A DNA stretch of 49,058 nt from Desulfatibacillum aliphaticivorans DSM 15576 (GCF_000429905.1 NZ_AUCT01000038.1:1-49058), one strand, 5' to 3'; counted from the first letter of the stretch, positions 23,072-32,019 are shown. The notes: generated by a model from the letters alone, not told the origin. Made by a program: numbers and translations.

Positions 23072-25834
23072 CTATTGTTTTTCAATGCGCACGGCGCAGG
23101 CCTTGTACTCCGCAGTCAGAGTCACGGGGTCAAAGGCCGGGTTGGTCAGCCAGTTGGCGTTGCCTTCCCGGAAGTGGAAGGCCATCCACACCATGCCCTT
23201 GGGCACTTCGGGCGTCACCCTGGCGCGCACGGTGACTTCTCCGCGGCGGGATTTGACCTTGATGTACTCCTTATCCTCAATGCCGAGAGCGTCGGCGTCT
23301 TCCAGGGAGATGTCCGCGGTTTCCTCGCCCAAAAGGTCGTTCAGGCCTTCGCAGCGCCCTGTCTGGGTGCGCGTGTGGTAATGGTACAGGCGCCGTCCGG
23401 TGGACAGGACCAGGGGATATTCCTCGCACTCCACTTCGGCCGGGGGCGTCCATTCCACGGACTGGAAATTGCCCAGGCCGCAGGTGAAATTGCCTTCCTT
23501 GTGTAGAAAGGAGGTTCCGGGGTGGCATTCGTCCGTACAGGGCCATTGGAGCCCGTCCCCTTCGATCCGGTTGTACCGGATGCCGAAGAAGTTGGGGGAG
23601 AACGCGGAAACCTCGTTATCCCAGATTTCCTGGCCGCTGTTGGATTCCCATTCGTGGCCGAAGCGCTTGGCGATCTGTTTGAAAATCCACCAGTTGGGCT
23701 TGGAGATTCCAGGGGGCTCGCTGGCTTTGCGCACCCGGTTCACCCGGCGTTCGCTGTTGGTGAAGGTGCCGTTGTTCTCGCTCCAGGCGCAGCCCGGGAG
23801 GATCACGTGGGCGAACCTTGTGGTCTCGTTCTGGAAGATGTCCTGGACCACCAGGAATTCCGCGGAGGCCAGTTCGTGCTCCACCTTGCGGATATCCGGT
23901 TCGGTGTTGGCCAAATTCTCGCCGAAGATGTAAAAGGCCCGGACCGATTTATCCACCAAGCCGTCCATCATCTGCGGGATCATGAGCCCCAGTTTGTCGG
24001 ACAAGCCTTCCACGCCCCAGCACTTTTCGAACTTCTCCTTGGCCTTGGGATCGGTGACCGCCTGGTATCCGCAGTAGACGTTGGGCAGTGCGCCCATGTC
24101 GCAGGCACCCTGCACGTTGTTCTGACCGCGCAGGGGATTCACCCCGCCGCACTCCATGCCCATGTTTCCCAGAAGCATCTGGAGGTTGGCGGTGGACATA
24201 ACGTTGTTTCTGCCGCAGGTATGCTCGGTAATGCCCAGGGTGTAGCAGAGCATGACCGGCTTGACCGAGGCAAGACGCCGGGCCGCGTCCACGATCAACT
24301 CAGGCTTAAGGCCCGTGATCTCCGCGGCTTTTTCCGGCGGATAATTCTCCACCTGGGCTTTGAGATTCTCAAAGTCCACCGTGCAGGATTGCACGAATTT
24401 CTTGTCGTACAGTTCTTCCTTAATCAGCACGTGCATGAGCCCGTTCAACAGGGCGATGTCTGAGCCCACTTTCAAGGGCAGATGGAGTTCGGCGAAATCC
24501 ACCAGCTTGTGAGCCCTGGGGTCGGCTACAATGAGCCTCGCCCCGCTTTGCACGGCGTTCTTAAGAAAGGTGGAGGCCACAGGGTGGGCCTCTGTCATAT
24601 TAGAGCCAATGACAAGGAACATTTTGGCTTTGTGGAACTCGCCAAAGGAATTCGTCATGGCGCCCGATCCAAAACTTGCCGCCAGACCGGCGACCGTGGG
24701 GGCATGTCAAGTGCGTGCACAATGGTCGATGTTGTTCGTCTTGAACACCGACCTGAACAGCTTCATCATCTGGTACGAGTCTTCGTTGATGCTCCTGGCG
24801 CAGCTTACGCCGGCCACGGAGTTCGGCCCGTACTTGTCGATGGCTTCCTTGAACTTGCTTGCCACCAGATCCAGGGCCTCGTCCCAGGATGCGTCCCGGA
24901 AAGTCCCGTCGTTGTTTCGGATCAGGGGATTGGTCAAACGCTCGTCGGAATAGATGAAGTCGTACCCGAAACGGCCCTTGACGCACAAACGGCCCTTGTT
25001 GGGAGAGCCTTCCTCCACGCCCGTGACCTTGGCGATCTTGCCGTCCACCACGTGGAGCATCTGCTGACAGCCCACGCCGCAGTAAGGACAGGTGGTGCGG
25101 ATTTTCTCCGCTTTCCAGGGACGGAACTGATACCGGGCCTTTCTTTCCACCAGGGCGCCCACCGGACAGGCCTGGATGCACTCGCCGCAGTAAACGCAGT
25201 TGTCCTTGGCCACGGGGTACGCCTTGTCCGGGTTGGAAAAGGGGTCTTCCTCGAGGAAGCCTGTGTCAATGGCCAGGTTCACCTGGATTTCGTTGCAGGC
25301 CGCCACGCAGCGTCCGCAACGGATGCAGCGGGAGTAGTCCCGGATGATCAGGGGCTCGCCCTTTTTCTCGGGATACTGGCGGACCGTATGATCCTGATGG
25401 CCGCCGCCCGTGACCTGATACTCGTAGGCCAGTTCCTGCAGACGGCAGTCGCCCCAGGCCGGGCAAAGCTCGGTCGCGCCGTCGCTGGCCTGCACGCTTT
25501 GCTGAAAATTGGCCCAATCGCCGTTGTCCGACGACCCGATGGCGCAATTGTGGTTGCCCGAGTCCAGAAGATCCTTGATGCGCTGCTTACGCAAAGCCAC
25601 GATGGCGGGAGTCTGGGTGCGAACCGCAATCCCCTCGTTGGCGGGCGTGGAGCAGGCCAGGACTTCCTCTCCGTTCATGTCCACCACGCACACCCCGCAA
25701 TTGCCCGTGGGGGAAGCCCCCTTCATATGGCAAAGCGAGGGGATGGGCACATTGGCCGCCTCCGCCGCTTCCAGGATGGACTGCCCCTTTACGAATGAGA
25801 CGGTCCTTCCGTTTAAAATAAAGCTCGGTTTCAC
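23072..25834 (-). CDS. fdhA: Formate dehydrogenase, selenocysteine-containing, with N-terminal [2Fe-2S] and ferredoxin domains
   Basis: 920 residues if the in-frame TGA at 24707-24709 is read as selenocysteine (residue 376). An N-terminal [2Fe-2S] domain has Cys35, 46, 49 and 61. A His-Cys3 cluster segment and two [4Fe-4S] motifs follow (CIRCGRCVAAC, CVYCGECIQACP). The molybdopterin domain starts at CPYCGVGCQ. The active-site region reads NNIDHCART-U-HAPTVAGLAAS, the usual setting for Sec or Cys in FdhA. The C-terminus is the dinucleotide-binding domain with LSTGRRLYHYHTRTQT. It lacks a Tat signal, so it is cytoplasmic and of the NAD- or ferredoxin-linked type. The start is a GTG with AGGAGAGG upstream. 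No partner subunit gene adjoins it. It needs selA (16572-17972) and Mo or W cofactor. Confidence 0.93.
24678..24709 (-). promoter_or_regulatory. SECIS-like hairpin directing UGA recoding in fdhA
   Basis: On the minus strand, 12 bases after the TGA, GTCGCC (24689-24694) pairs with GGCGGC (24678-24683) with one G-U pair. The loop is GGTCT. This recalls the bacterial fdhF SECIS, where a short stem carries the loop AGGUCU recognised by SelB. The position directly after the UGA is correct for bacteria. Confidence 0.8.
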
Positions 25835-25914
25835 GACATCCTCTCCTTGGATTGTTCTTAAAGCGCCTTTTTGCCTTTTATTTGAAAAAAGGCCTTGGCG
25901 AATCCGCTTGTTTC

Positions 25915-25923
25915 ATTATATCA
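25915..25923 (-). promoter_or_regulatory. Extended -10 promoter candidate for fdhA
   Basis: The minus strand reads TGATATAAT, an extended -10 element, about 81 bp before the fdhA start. No good -35 lies upstream, which is common for extended -10 promoters. The remaining 25835-26265 (431 bp) is AT-rich, holds no gene, and should also carry the promoter for the ECF sigma factor. Confidence 0.45.
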
Positions 25924-26265
25924 ATTTTGGCATCACGATACTACCGTTATGCCAGAAATGTCACCACGCAACTATGTAACGGGGTCCTCTGAATTTGTCA
26001 ATACCAATAAAGCGCAGACCCGCCAGGATTGCATTTCCATTCATTGATACTTTACAACAAGGTCGTCGCCGTACATGATGCTCTTTGCGCCGTTTTTATA
26101 CCGGAACCTATTTTTTTATCAATTTTAAATATCAATATTAACAACATTAGTGCGCCCACATGCCTCCTTCTTGGCCGCCCAGCTATTTTTTGGGAAACCT
26201 TTTTCTTTGAGGTGCGTATGCCATGTTAGAAGCAAAGGCCATGCATCAAGGACGGGAAATGCCCA

Positions 26266-26820
26266 ATGGACGACAAAGATATCATAAGGCGGGTTAAGAA
26301 CGGGGATGTAGAGAGCTTTGCCTTGCTTGTCCGCAGGTATCAGGGCAATCTGATCGGATTCCTTACGAGGATGCTGGGAGACCGGGGCCTCGCTGAGGAT
26401 GCGGCCCAGGATGTTTTTCTGAACATCTACAAAGCGCTGGACAGTTTTGACGAAAACAGAAACGTCCCCTTTGCAGCATGGTTGTTCATTACGGCGAAAA
26501 ATGCGGCCATATCGCAAATCAGGAAGCAGGCCCTTCGCCGCTCCCTGCCGCTGGACGCCGCGGCCGAGCTTCCGGACTCCGCGCCTGGGGCCTTGTCCGT
26601 CCTTCTTTCCCATGAAAGGCGCCTTCACGTGAAAGAAGCCCTGGACGAAGTTCCTGAGCCGCATCGCAGTTCGCTCTTGTTCCAATTGGAGGGAAAAACC
26701 ATCCGGGAAATAGCCGATCTCCAGGGGGCGACTGCCGGCGCAGTAAAAAGCCGCATCCATCGGGCGAAGGCGGCGCTTGTCCGCATCTTAGGCAAGGGAG
26801 GCTTGATCGACCATGAGTGA
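26266..26820 (+). CDS. ECF-type RNA polymerase sigma factor
   Basis: 184 residues. Region 2 is DVESFALLVRRYQGNLIGFL then DRGLAEDAAQDVFLNIYKAL and NVPFAAWLFITAKNAAISQI. Region 4 is VKEALDEVPEPHRSSLLFQL then GKTIREIADLQGATAGAVKS. These are standard sigma2 and sigma4 parts; region 3 is absent, as in ECF factors. The ATG at 26266 follows AAGGACGGG. The stop overlaps the next gene by 8 bp (ATGAGTGA), which is usual for a sigma and its anti-sigma, although the next protein is very small. It probably controls its own operon, including the signal peptidase. Confidence 0.88.
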   Translation: MDDKDIIRRVKNGDVESFALLVRRYQGNLIGFLTRMLGDRGLAEDAAQDVFLNIYKALDSFDENRNVPFAAWLFITAKNAAISQIRKQALRRSLPLDAAAELPDSAPGALSVLLSHERRLHVKEALDEVPEPHRSSLLFQLEGKTIREIADLQGATAGAVKSRIHRAKAALVRILGKGGLIDHE

Positions 26821-27025
26821 CAATGCAAATAAGGCAGACTTTGTCCAAAGAACCATGGCGGCTGTGTACGCCTATGAGGAAAGCCGGCCGGCGGCCAGGC
26901 TTCGGCGGCATCCGGCGGTTGCTGATATCCTGATGAAAGCCGGCGCAGCAGGCGGCATCGGCCTTGGGTTGATCAGCACGGCCAGGCTGTTCGCTGCGGC
27001 CCTGGCGCCAGGGCTTTGCGGATAA
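26813..27025 (+). CDS. Small protein, one hydrophobic segment, possible anti-sigma
   Basis: 70 residues: MSDNANKADFVQRTMAAVYA, then a basic part (SRPAARLRRHPAVADIL), then a glycine/alanine-rich hydrophobic segment (AGAAGGIGLGLISTARLFAA). It overlaps the sigma-factor stop by 8 bp. Position suggests an anti-sigma or sigma modulator held at the membrane, but it has no zinc-finger HxxxCxxC motif and is far shorter than most anti-sigma proteins. No family recognised. Confidence 0.55.
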   Translation: MSDNANKADFVQRTMAAVYAYEESRPAARLRRHPAVADILMKAGAAGGIGLGLISTARLFAAALAPGLCG

Positions 27026-27070
27026 CGCGCCTGTTTTAACGACTCACACCGAATACTACGGAGAGACAAT

Positions 27071-27868
27071 ATGGATACCAACACAATAGTAGGGAAAAGC
27101 CGCAATGGATTTGCGGCCCTGGGCTTGAGCCTGGCCCTTCCCGGCCTGGGCCAGGTTTATAACGGCGAAGTCATAAAGGGCTTATGCTTTTTCGTACTGG
27201 TCATGGCGGCCCATTTTGCGGGCTTCGCCCTGGCGGTCCGTTTGCCGGACTCCCGGCTTTTTGGCGGGCTGCTGTTGACGCTTTCGTTGGTTCTTTTATT
27301 GTATCTGGGGATAGCCGCAGAGGCGTATCGAACCGCCAAAGAGATCAGCCATGCTTATATTTTGAAGCCGTACAACCGGGTTTATCTTTATGCGGCGATC
27401 TGGGTGCTGGGCGCCCTGCTCTATCTGTGCATCGGCCAATACACGCGGGCCAACTACGTCCATTTTTTCAAAATTCCATCCCACAGCATGGAGCCGGGCG
27501 TCCTGGCCGGGGATTACGTGGTCGCGGACAGGTTATGCTATCAGCATCAATCTCCGCAAAAAGGCGACGTCATTGTGTTTGTATACCCGGACGACCGGAG
27601 CAAGGTGTTCATGAAACGCGTGGCGGCCCTTCCCGGCGATACGGTAACGCTTCCGGGAGGCAGATCAGAGAAAGTTCCCCACGGGAGGATTTTTGTCATA
27701 GGGGATAACCAAAAGGACAGCCTGGACAGCCGCAAGTTCGGAACCGTCCCGCTTGCGGACGTCATGGGGAAAATCCGGGTGGTCTATTTTTCCAGGGGGG
27801 CGGAGGGGGTTCGTTGGGATAGGATCGGGAAGATTGTGGGGGCTGTTAAAGATGGCAATAGACATTGA
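27071..27868 (+). CDS. lepB: Signal peptidase I with N-terminal membrane domain
   Basis: 265 residues. Residues 10-125 form about four hydrophobic helices. The first part, LGLSLALPGLGQVYNGEVIK then GLCFF, resembles TM2-type or small integral membrane domains and is not standard for LepB. The catalytic part follows: Ser139 in IPSHSMEPGVLAGDYVV, Lys182 in VFMKRVAALPGD and box E GDNQKDSLDSRKFGTVP. It removes signal peptides at the outer face of the inner membrane. The ATG follows GGAGAG. It lies 45 bp after the small membrane protein and is probably in the ECF operon. It may be a second, specialised signal peptidase. Confidence 0.87.
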   Translation: MDTNTIVGKSRNGFAALGLSLALPGLGQVYNGEVIKGLCFFVLVMAAHFAGFALAVRLPDSRLFGGLLLTLSLVLLLYLGIAAEAYRTAKEISHAYILKPYNRVYLYAAIWVLGALLYLCIGQYTRANYVHFFKIPSHSMEPGVLAGDYVVADRLCYQHQSPQKGDVIVFVYPDDRSKVFMKRVAALPGDTVTLPGGRSEKVPHGRIFVIGDNQKDSLDSRKFGTVPLADVMGKIRVVYFSRGAEGVRWDRIGKIVGAVKDGNRH

Positions 27869-27880
27869 AGCGTTTCATGT

Positions 27881-27920
27881 AAAAAAAGCCTCCGCCGGAA
27901 AGTTCGGCGGGGGCTTTGAT
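27881..27920 (+). terminator. Rho-independent terminator after lepB
   Basis: AAAGCCTCCGCCG (27885-27897) pairs with CGGCGGGGGCTTT (27905-27917) with one G-U pair. It starts 12 bp after the stop codon and ends the ECF operon. Between here and 28194 nothing codes; a 9-bp stem-loop at 27986-28012 has no T tail. Confidence 0.8.
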
Positions 27921-28194
27921 ATTTTCGGAAAAGATGTTCGGATGGAGAGCCGCAATGTGAGGCTGAACAACATGTCGCTCTGCGACCCCGGCAGGATACT
28001 GCTCTGCCGGGGCTACCCTTGGACCAGAGGCGTTTTAGACTGGGCGTCAACAACGCCCCTCATCTTGTTTCATAGGTTCGAATCACATCACCATCTTCAT
28101 CGATCACAACAGCCAACATGAAATGATTCTCCCTGTAGATAAAGCCGTTCCCATTCCTTGAAAAGTCATTTTGTTACGTTGAGCGCAGCCCGGA

Positions 28195-28659
28195 TTATTC
28201 GGTAAACGTTATTGCCAGTCTTAGCATGTCTTTGAGTTGAATCCCGTCTTCATAGATGGGCTCCTCGTAATTCAGCAGGAAGAAATCCTTATCGATGGAA
28301 TCCACCCGGAATCCCTCGCGCTGATAAAAAGCCAGTTGATACCCGAAGGTTCCCGTTCCAACTTCCAGCCGCTCAGCCTTTGCGTCGCGAATGGACAGAA
28401 TGACATGCTGCAGCAATTTTCTTCCAATGCCCTTTTGTTGATGCTCCGGAGCCACCGAGATATTCATCAGCTCATTTACTCCCGGTGCAATCGGCTGCAC
28501 AATGCAAACCCCGACGGATTCTTCGTTCAATGTTGCGACAAAGCACCTGGAACGGTTTAAATAGCCTTTGACCTTAGATATGGAAGGGTCCGCCTGAAGA
28601 AGCAAATCCATGGGCGCTTCCGACGGAGCCGTTTCTTTAATTTGGATTGAATCAATCAT
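28195..28659 (-). CDS. GNAT-family N-acetyltransferase
   Basis: 154 residues. The acetyl-CoA loop is present as ISVAPEHQQKGIGRKLLQHV, matching the V-x-x-x-x-(Q/R)-x-x-G-x-G/A pattern. It is followed by RLEVGTGTFGYQLAFYQREG and FRVDSIDKDFFL, the typical GNAT end where a residue in FYQREGF closes the fold. It moves an acetyl group to an unknown acceptor, such as an amino group of a protein or small molecule. It lies 31 bp after the radical SAM gene on the same strand and could share its transcript. Confidence 0.85.
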   Translation of the reverse strand: MIDSIQIKETAPSEAPMDLLLQADPSISKVKGYLNRSRCFVATLNEESVGVCIVQPIAPGVNELMNISVAPEHQQKGIGRKLLQHVILSIRDAKAERLEVGTGTFGYQLAFYQREGFRVDSIDKDFFLLNYEEPIYEDGIQLKDMLRLAITFTE

Positions 28660-28690
28660 GTTTAATCACCCTGCTCGCACTTAAAAATGT

Positions 28691-29935
28691 TCACTCCCCC
28701 ATTTTTTCGTACAGCCAGGGGGTTTCGTTGGGCGAGGCGGGCGGGCATTGTTGAATGATGTCCAGGCTGTCCTCCCGGTTCATGGGGAATTTTTCCGGAT
28801 TCTTGGCTTTGATGGCCGCCGCGATTTTATTGGCGTAGCAGGTGTTTCCGGGTTTGTGGAATTTTTTGCTGGTTTCCTCCCAGATGTCGGCCAGGGGGCG
28901 TTCCAGGATATTGCCCAAGGACAGCATGGTGAAGTCGCAGGGGCACACATTGCCCTGGGAATCGATGAACATATAATTGTAGCCTGCGCCGCAACCGTAA
29001 AAATGCTTGCTTTCAAAATAGTCGTAGGCGAACACGCCGGGCAGGCCGGGGGTCTTGGTGCTTTGCTTTTGAATTTCAAAAATGGTTTGGACGTTTTCCC
29101 TGGTCAGGAGGTCGTCCGGGTGCTCGGTCAGTTTTCCGGCCAGGATGGGCGAAGTCAGGCGCATGTCGTTAACGCCGATATGCTTGAAAAAACGCATGAC
29201 CTTGAAGATTTCCTCGCGGTCGCTCACAAGCTCCCGGCTGGGCACAAAGGAGACCGCCGTGTAAAAGCCTTCAGACTTGAACAACTCAATGGCCTTGAGG
29301 GCCGTGTCGAACATGCCTTTGCGGTTTCGGCCTTTGTCGTGGATCTCCGGCGTGTAATGATCCAGGCTGATGACCGGAATTTTCAGCCCCGCCTTTTTCA
29401 AATCCCGCACCCTCTCCCGGGTGAGTTCAAACCCGGTGGTGAACATGATGGGCATGGAGCGTTCGTCGATGGAGGCGATGATCTCCTCCAGGTCCTTGCG
29501 CAAAAGGGGCTCGCCGCCGGTGAGTCCTATGACGCTGGCGCCCAGGTCCTGCACCTGCTTGATGGCGTTTTTCATGACGTCCAGGGTGAGCTTGTCCTTT
29601 TTATCGCGATCCGCAAAGGAGCAGTGCCAGCAGTTGCAGCAGCATTTGGCGGTGACGGCGAAGTTGGTCACCACAGGCCAGGGCTTGTTTTTAATGATGG
29701 ATCGAAGCCCCTGCAAAAACCGGTCGTAGGCCGGGGAGGGAAAATAGGGCGTGAAGGTGTTGGAATAATATTCGCCGCCCAGTTTGGTCAGCTTGCTTTG
29801 TCCGGAAAGATGGTTCAAAGCCAGCTTCTGCTTGATGGTCATGCCTTTCAGCTCCGGGTGCATGCCGATTTTCAGGTTGGCCGCCAGGCGCCGAAACCCG
29901 TAAAGCTGCTTGCCGTTCATGGGTGTGAATTCCAT
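28691..29935 (-). CDS. Radical SAM protein with SPASM-like C-terminus
   Basis: 414 residues. The core has VTNFAVTAKCCCNCWHCSFA, where C-x3-C-x2-C binds the SAM [4Fe-4S] cluster, then VIGLTGGEPLLRKDLEEIIA, the GGEP motif that binds SAM. The C-terminus contains HFYGCGAGYNYMFIDSQGNV then CPCDFTMLSLGNI and later CYANKI, a SPASM-type auxiliary cluster region. Such enzymes modify peptides or cofactors. No precursor peptide or other pathway gene is nearby, so the substrate is unknown. The ATG at 29935 was chosen for the AGGAGGGG site before it. Confidence 0.82.
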   Translation of the reverse strand: MEFTPMNGKQLYGFRRLAANLKIGMHPELKGMTIKQKLALNHLSGQSKLTKLGGEYYSNTFTPYFPSPAYDRFLQGLRSIIKNKPWPVVTNFAVTAKCCCNCWHCSFADRDKKDKLTLDVMKNAIKQVQDLGASVIGLTGGEPLLRKDLEEIIASIDERSMPIMFTTGFELTRERVRDLKKAGLKIPVISLDHYTPEIHDKGRNRKGMFDTALKAIELFKSEGFYTAVSFVPSRELVSDREEIFKVMRFFKHIGVNDMRLTSPILAGKLTEHPDDLLTRENVQTIFEIQKQSTKTPGLPGVFAYDYFESKHFYGCGAGYNYMFIDSQGNVCPCDFTMLSLGNILERPLADIWEETSKKFHKPGNTCYANKIAAAIKAKNPEKFPMNREDSLDIIQQCPPASPNETPWLYEKMGE

Positions 29936-30077
29936 AATCCCCTCCTTGTTTTGCGCCGTACATCCATGGGTTGCCAATCAAAAGCCTTTTGAGGTACATA
30001 TCATATAGAGGGGATTATTTCATGCCTATTCCTCCGTCCATACTCTTCCTTGTCTTGCGTTTTAACCCCTATTTTAG

Positions 30078-30416
30078 ATGCGGCTGAATCAAGGTTTGGA
30101 CCGGGTTCAGGACGTGCTGATGGGTTTAATCGGCTCGGATAGCAAGGACGGCGTGGAGGTTTTCTTGTCCGACGCCGCCCTGTTCCTGGAAATGATGGGC
30201 GTAACAACGATCGCCTGGCAATGGATGGTCCTGGCCGCCAGGGAAGGGCTGGAAAAGGCCAAGTCCGCCTCGGAGAAAAAATTCCACCTTGGCAAAATCC
30301 ATACGTTCCGGTACTTTTTCGCCTATGAAATGCCCAAAACCAGGGCCCTGGCCACCCGGCTGATGGATTCCGACCCCATTACCGTGGAAATGCAGCCGGA
30401 CTTTTTTGAGGACTAA
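30078..30416 (+). pseudogene. Remnant of a large acyl-CoA dehydrogenase (C-terminal domain only)
   Basis: 112 codons: FLSDAALFLEMMGVTTIAWQ, FHLGKIHTFRYFFAYEMPKT and RLMDSDPITVEMQPDFFED. This matches the C-terminal domain (acetyl-CoA dehydrogenase C-terminal-like) of roughly 600-residue acyl-CoA dehydrogenases. The FAD- and substrate-binding parts are missing, and a TAG stands directly before the ATG at 30078. No ribosome site is seen. It is probably a leftover after a deletion, placed at the edge of a repeat-rich zone. Confidence 0.72.
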
Positions 30417-30439
30417 GGAACGGAGAAAAGATAAAAGAA

Positions 30440-30516
30440 AACTGCGCCTCCGGCGAGAAAATATACGAGCAAAAGATTAACTGCGCCTCCGGCGGCAAAC
30501 TTTTTGAAAAAAGTTT
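30440..30516. repeat. Direct repeats and AT palindrome
   Basis: AACTGCGCCTCCGGCG occurs at 30440-30455 and again at 30479-30494. Directly after it, AAACTTTTT (30497-30505) and AAAAAGTTT (30508-30516) are perfect inverted arms. The whole stretch 30417-31020 (604 bp, between convergent genes) has no gene and holds four repeat elements. Confidence 0.6.
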
Positions 30517-30655
30517 GATCAAAAACCTTTCAATGGCGCTTCGCGCGGGGAGTTGTTCAACGTAAGGCAGAAAGCAGGAGGTTGTTCCGCAACGAATTTC
30601 GGCGCGTGATCCTTATCTCTTGCGTCTTATCCGGCAATTGAACAAAAGACACTGG

Positions 30656-30707
30656 ATTCCGGCTTGCGGGACGGTCCTAAAAAGCGGACCGTCCCGCAAG
30701 CCGGAAT
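30656..30707. repeat. Long REP-like perfect palindrome
   Basis: Arms at 30656-30677 and 30686-30707 are perfect 22-bp inverted repeats with an 8-base loop. The left arm starts ATTCCGGCTTGCGGGACG. The context CTGG-palindrome-GAC matches the shorter palindrome at 21232-21247. As RNA it would form a very stable hairpin on either strand. Confidence 0.8.
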
Positions 30708-30770
30708 GACCGGTGGTTGAACTGCACGCATAATACATAAGACCGAGCCGCCGCGTCACATCCCTCCTGT

Positions 30771-30859
30771 GATTTCCGGGGACATGAACTTATCTCCCCG
30801 ATAGTCATACAATTCACCGAGCATAAGTATGGAGATAAGTATCGTGTCCCCGTGAAATC
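30771..30859. repeat. MITE/REP-like inverted-repeat element, copy A2
   Basis: Ends GATTTCCGGGGACATG and CGTGTCCCCGTGAAATC are inverted; inner words ACTTATCTCC and GGAGATAAGT extend the arms. It shares the GGGGACA and GATTTC ends with copies A1 and A3, but the centre differs. Confidence 0.75.
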
Positions 30860-30886
30860 GTCCTCTCCAAGTGCCGGACTTGAAAA

Positions 30887-30973
30887 AATTTCGAGGGACA
30901 CGATACTGATTTCAACGATCTTCACTGGCGGCTTCCGCCGATTTTGCAGAAATCAGTTCATGTCCCTGAAATT
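30887..30973. repeat. MITE/REP-like inverted-repeat element, copy A3
   Basis: Ends AATTTCGAGGGACACGATAC and GTTCATGTCCCTGAAATT are inverted, with inner CTGATTTC/GAAATCAG. The internal words TGGCGGC and TTGCAGAAATCAGTTC are also in A1 at 21289-21374, so A1 and A3 are close relatives. It lies 48 bp beyond the end of the PfkB gene and, followed by T on the minus strand, could act as its terminator. Confidence 0.78.
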
Positions 30974-31020
30974 CCCCAACGGCTTTTTTCATCACGCGAT
31001 AGATAACCTGAAAGTGTGAA

Positions 31021-31968
31021 TCAATCCAAAGGCTGTAGGTCTTCCATGGCGTCCAGGGTGGATTGAAAGTCCGTCACGCCTGCGTCGCTGCCAAGGCCTG
31101 TGGCCACCAGGGCGGAGGTGGCTGTTGCAAAGCGGCAGGCTTTTTCCGGGTCCCAGCCCTGGGCAAGGCCGGCGGCGAATCCCGCGCAATAGGCGTCTCC
31201 GCAGCCCGTGGTGTCCAGCACGTCCACCTTCAAGGCCGGGATGCGGGTTTTGCCGCCGTTGGCGTAAAGCAGCGAGCCTTTGGCGCCGTCCTTCAAAATG
31301 CAGGCCTTGGCGCCCGCGTCCATATAAAAAGCGGCGGTGTCGTCGGCATTGGACGTTTCGGCTACTTCCATGGCTTCGTCCAGGCTTGGCATGAAATAGT
31401 CCACATAAGGCATAACCAGCTTGAGAGCGTCCAGGCTTCCCGGGCCGGGGGTTATGAAGTCGCAGGTGATCACGGCGCCGTTTTCGGAAGATTGCTTGAG
31501 GACTTCGGCGCCCGGGCCTCCATCCAGCATGAGCATGGTCCCCACCCCGCCCCAATGGACGAAACGGCTGTTGACGATGGCGTCAATGCGGGCCTGATCC
31601 AGTTCCAGCATGACCGATGCGCCGATGGCGTGGAAGTTGGGCCGCTGCCCGTCCGGGGCCACGGCCAGCATGGTGGCGGCGGTGGGCATGTCGGTCCTGC
31701 GCTGAAGCAGGGAGGCGTCCACGCCGTTGTTTTTCAGCATGGTTTCCAGGATGAATCCCATGTCGTCGCTGCCAATGGCGCCCACCAGGGCGGTTTTCAG
31801 GCCGTACTTGGCGCCGATCACGGCCGGGCCTGCCGCCGTTCCGGCGGCGGTAATGCGAATCTGCTCAATGATTTCAGTTTTGCCTCCCGGCGGAATCTGG
31901 CTGATGCGCCGCCCCAAAATATCCAGGATGGTAAGTCCGGTGCAAACATAGTCGTAGACTTGGCTCAT
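31021..31968 (-). CDS. PfkB-family carbohydrate kinase
   Basis: 315 residues of the ribokinase/PfkB fold. The N-terminus has GTAAGPAVIGAKYGLKTALV then GAIGSDDMG, the sugar-binding region. The C-terminus has LDTTGCGDAYCAGFAAGLA, the anion-hole and catalytic Asp motif (a variant of DTxGAGD with Cys). It transfers phosphate from ATP to a sugar or nucleoside. The substrate cannot be told. It begins 51 bp after the upstream membrane protein gene with GGGGGGAA as ribosome site, so it may be the last gene of the nadB operon. Confidence 0.85.
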   Translation of the reverse strand: MSQVYDYVCTGLTILDILGRRISQIPPGGKTEIIEQIRITAAGTAAGPAVIGAKYGLKTALVGAIGSDDMGFILETMLKNNGVDASLLQRRTDMPTAATMLAVAPDGQRPNFHAIGASVMLELDQARIDAIVNSRFVHWGGVGTMLMLDGGPGAEVLKQSSENGAVITCDFITPGPGSLDALKLVMPYVDYFMPSLDEAMEVAETSNADDTAAFYMDAGAKACILKDGAKGSLLYANGGKTRIPALKVDVLDTTGCGDAYCAGFAAGLAQGWDPEKACRFATATSALVATGLGSDAGVTDFQSTLDAMEDLQPLD

Positions 31969-32019
31969 GATGTTCCCCCCTTTTTGATAATGATTCGAAT
32001 AAATTTCTTACTATTTCAA

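Noticed and set aside
24707..24709. Nonsense mutation or frameshift splitting the formate dehydrogenase gene
   Set aside because: The frame on both sides is the same, the TGA falls exactly at the active-site Sec position, a SECIS-like hairpin follows and selA is nearby.
23522..25798. Two long plus-strand frames opposite fdhA
   Set aside because: They mirror the coding bias of fdhA and match no family; fdhA itself is certain.
27986..28012. Stem-loop with 9-bp perfect arms as a terminator
   Set aside because: No T run follows on either strand and a better terminator lies at 27881-27920.
28748..29992. 414-codon plus-strand frame opposite the radical SAM gene
   Set aside because: Antisense shadow; the minus strand has clear radical SAM motifs and a strong ribosome site.
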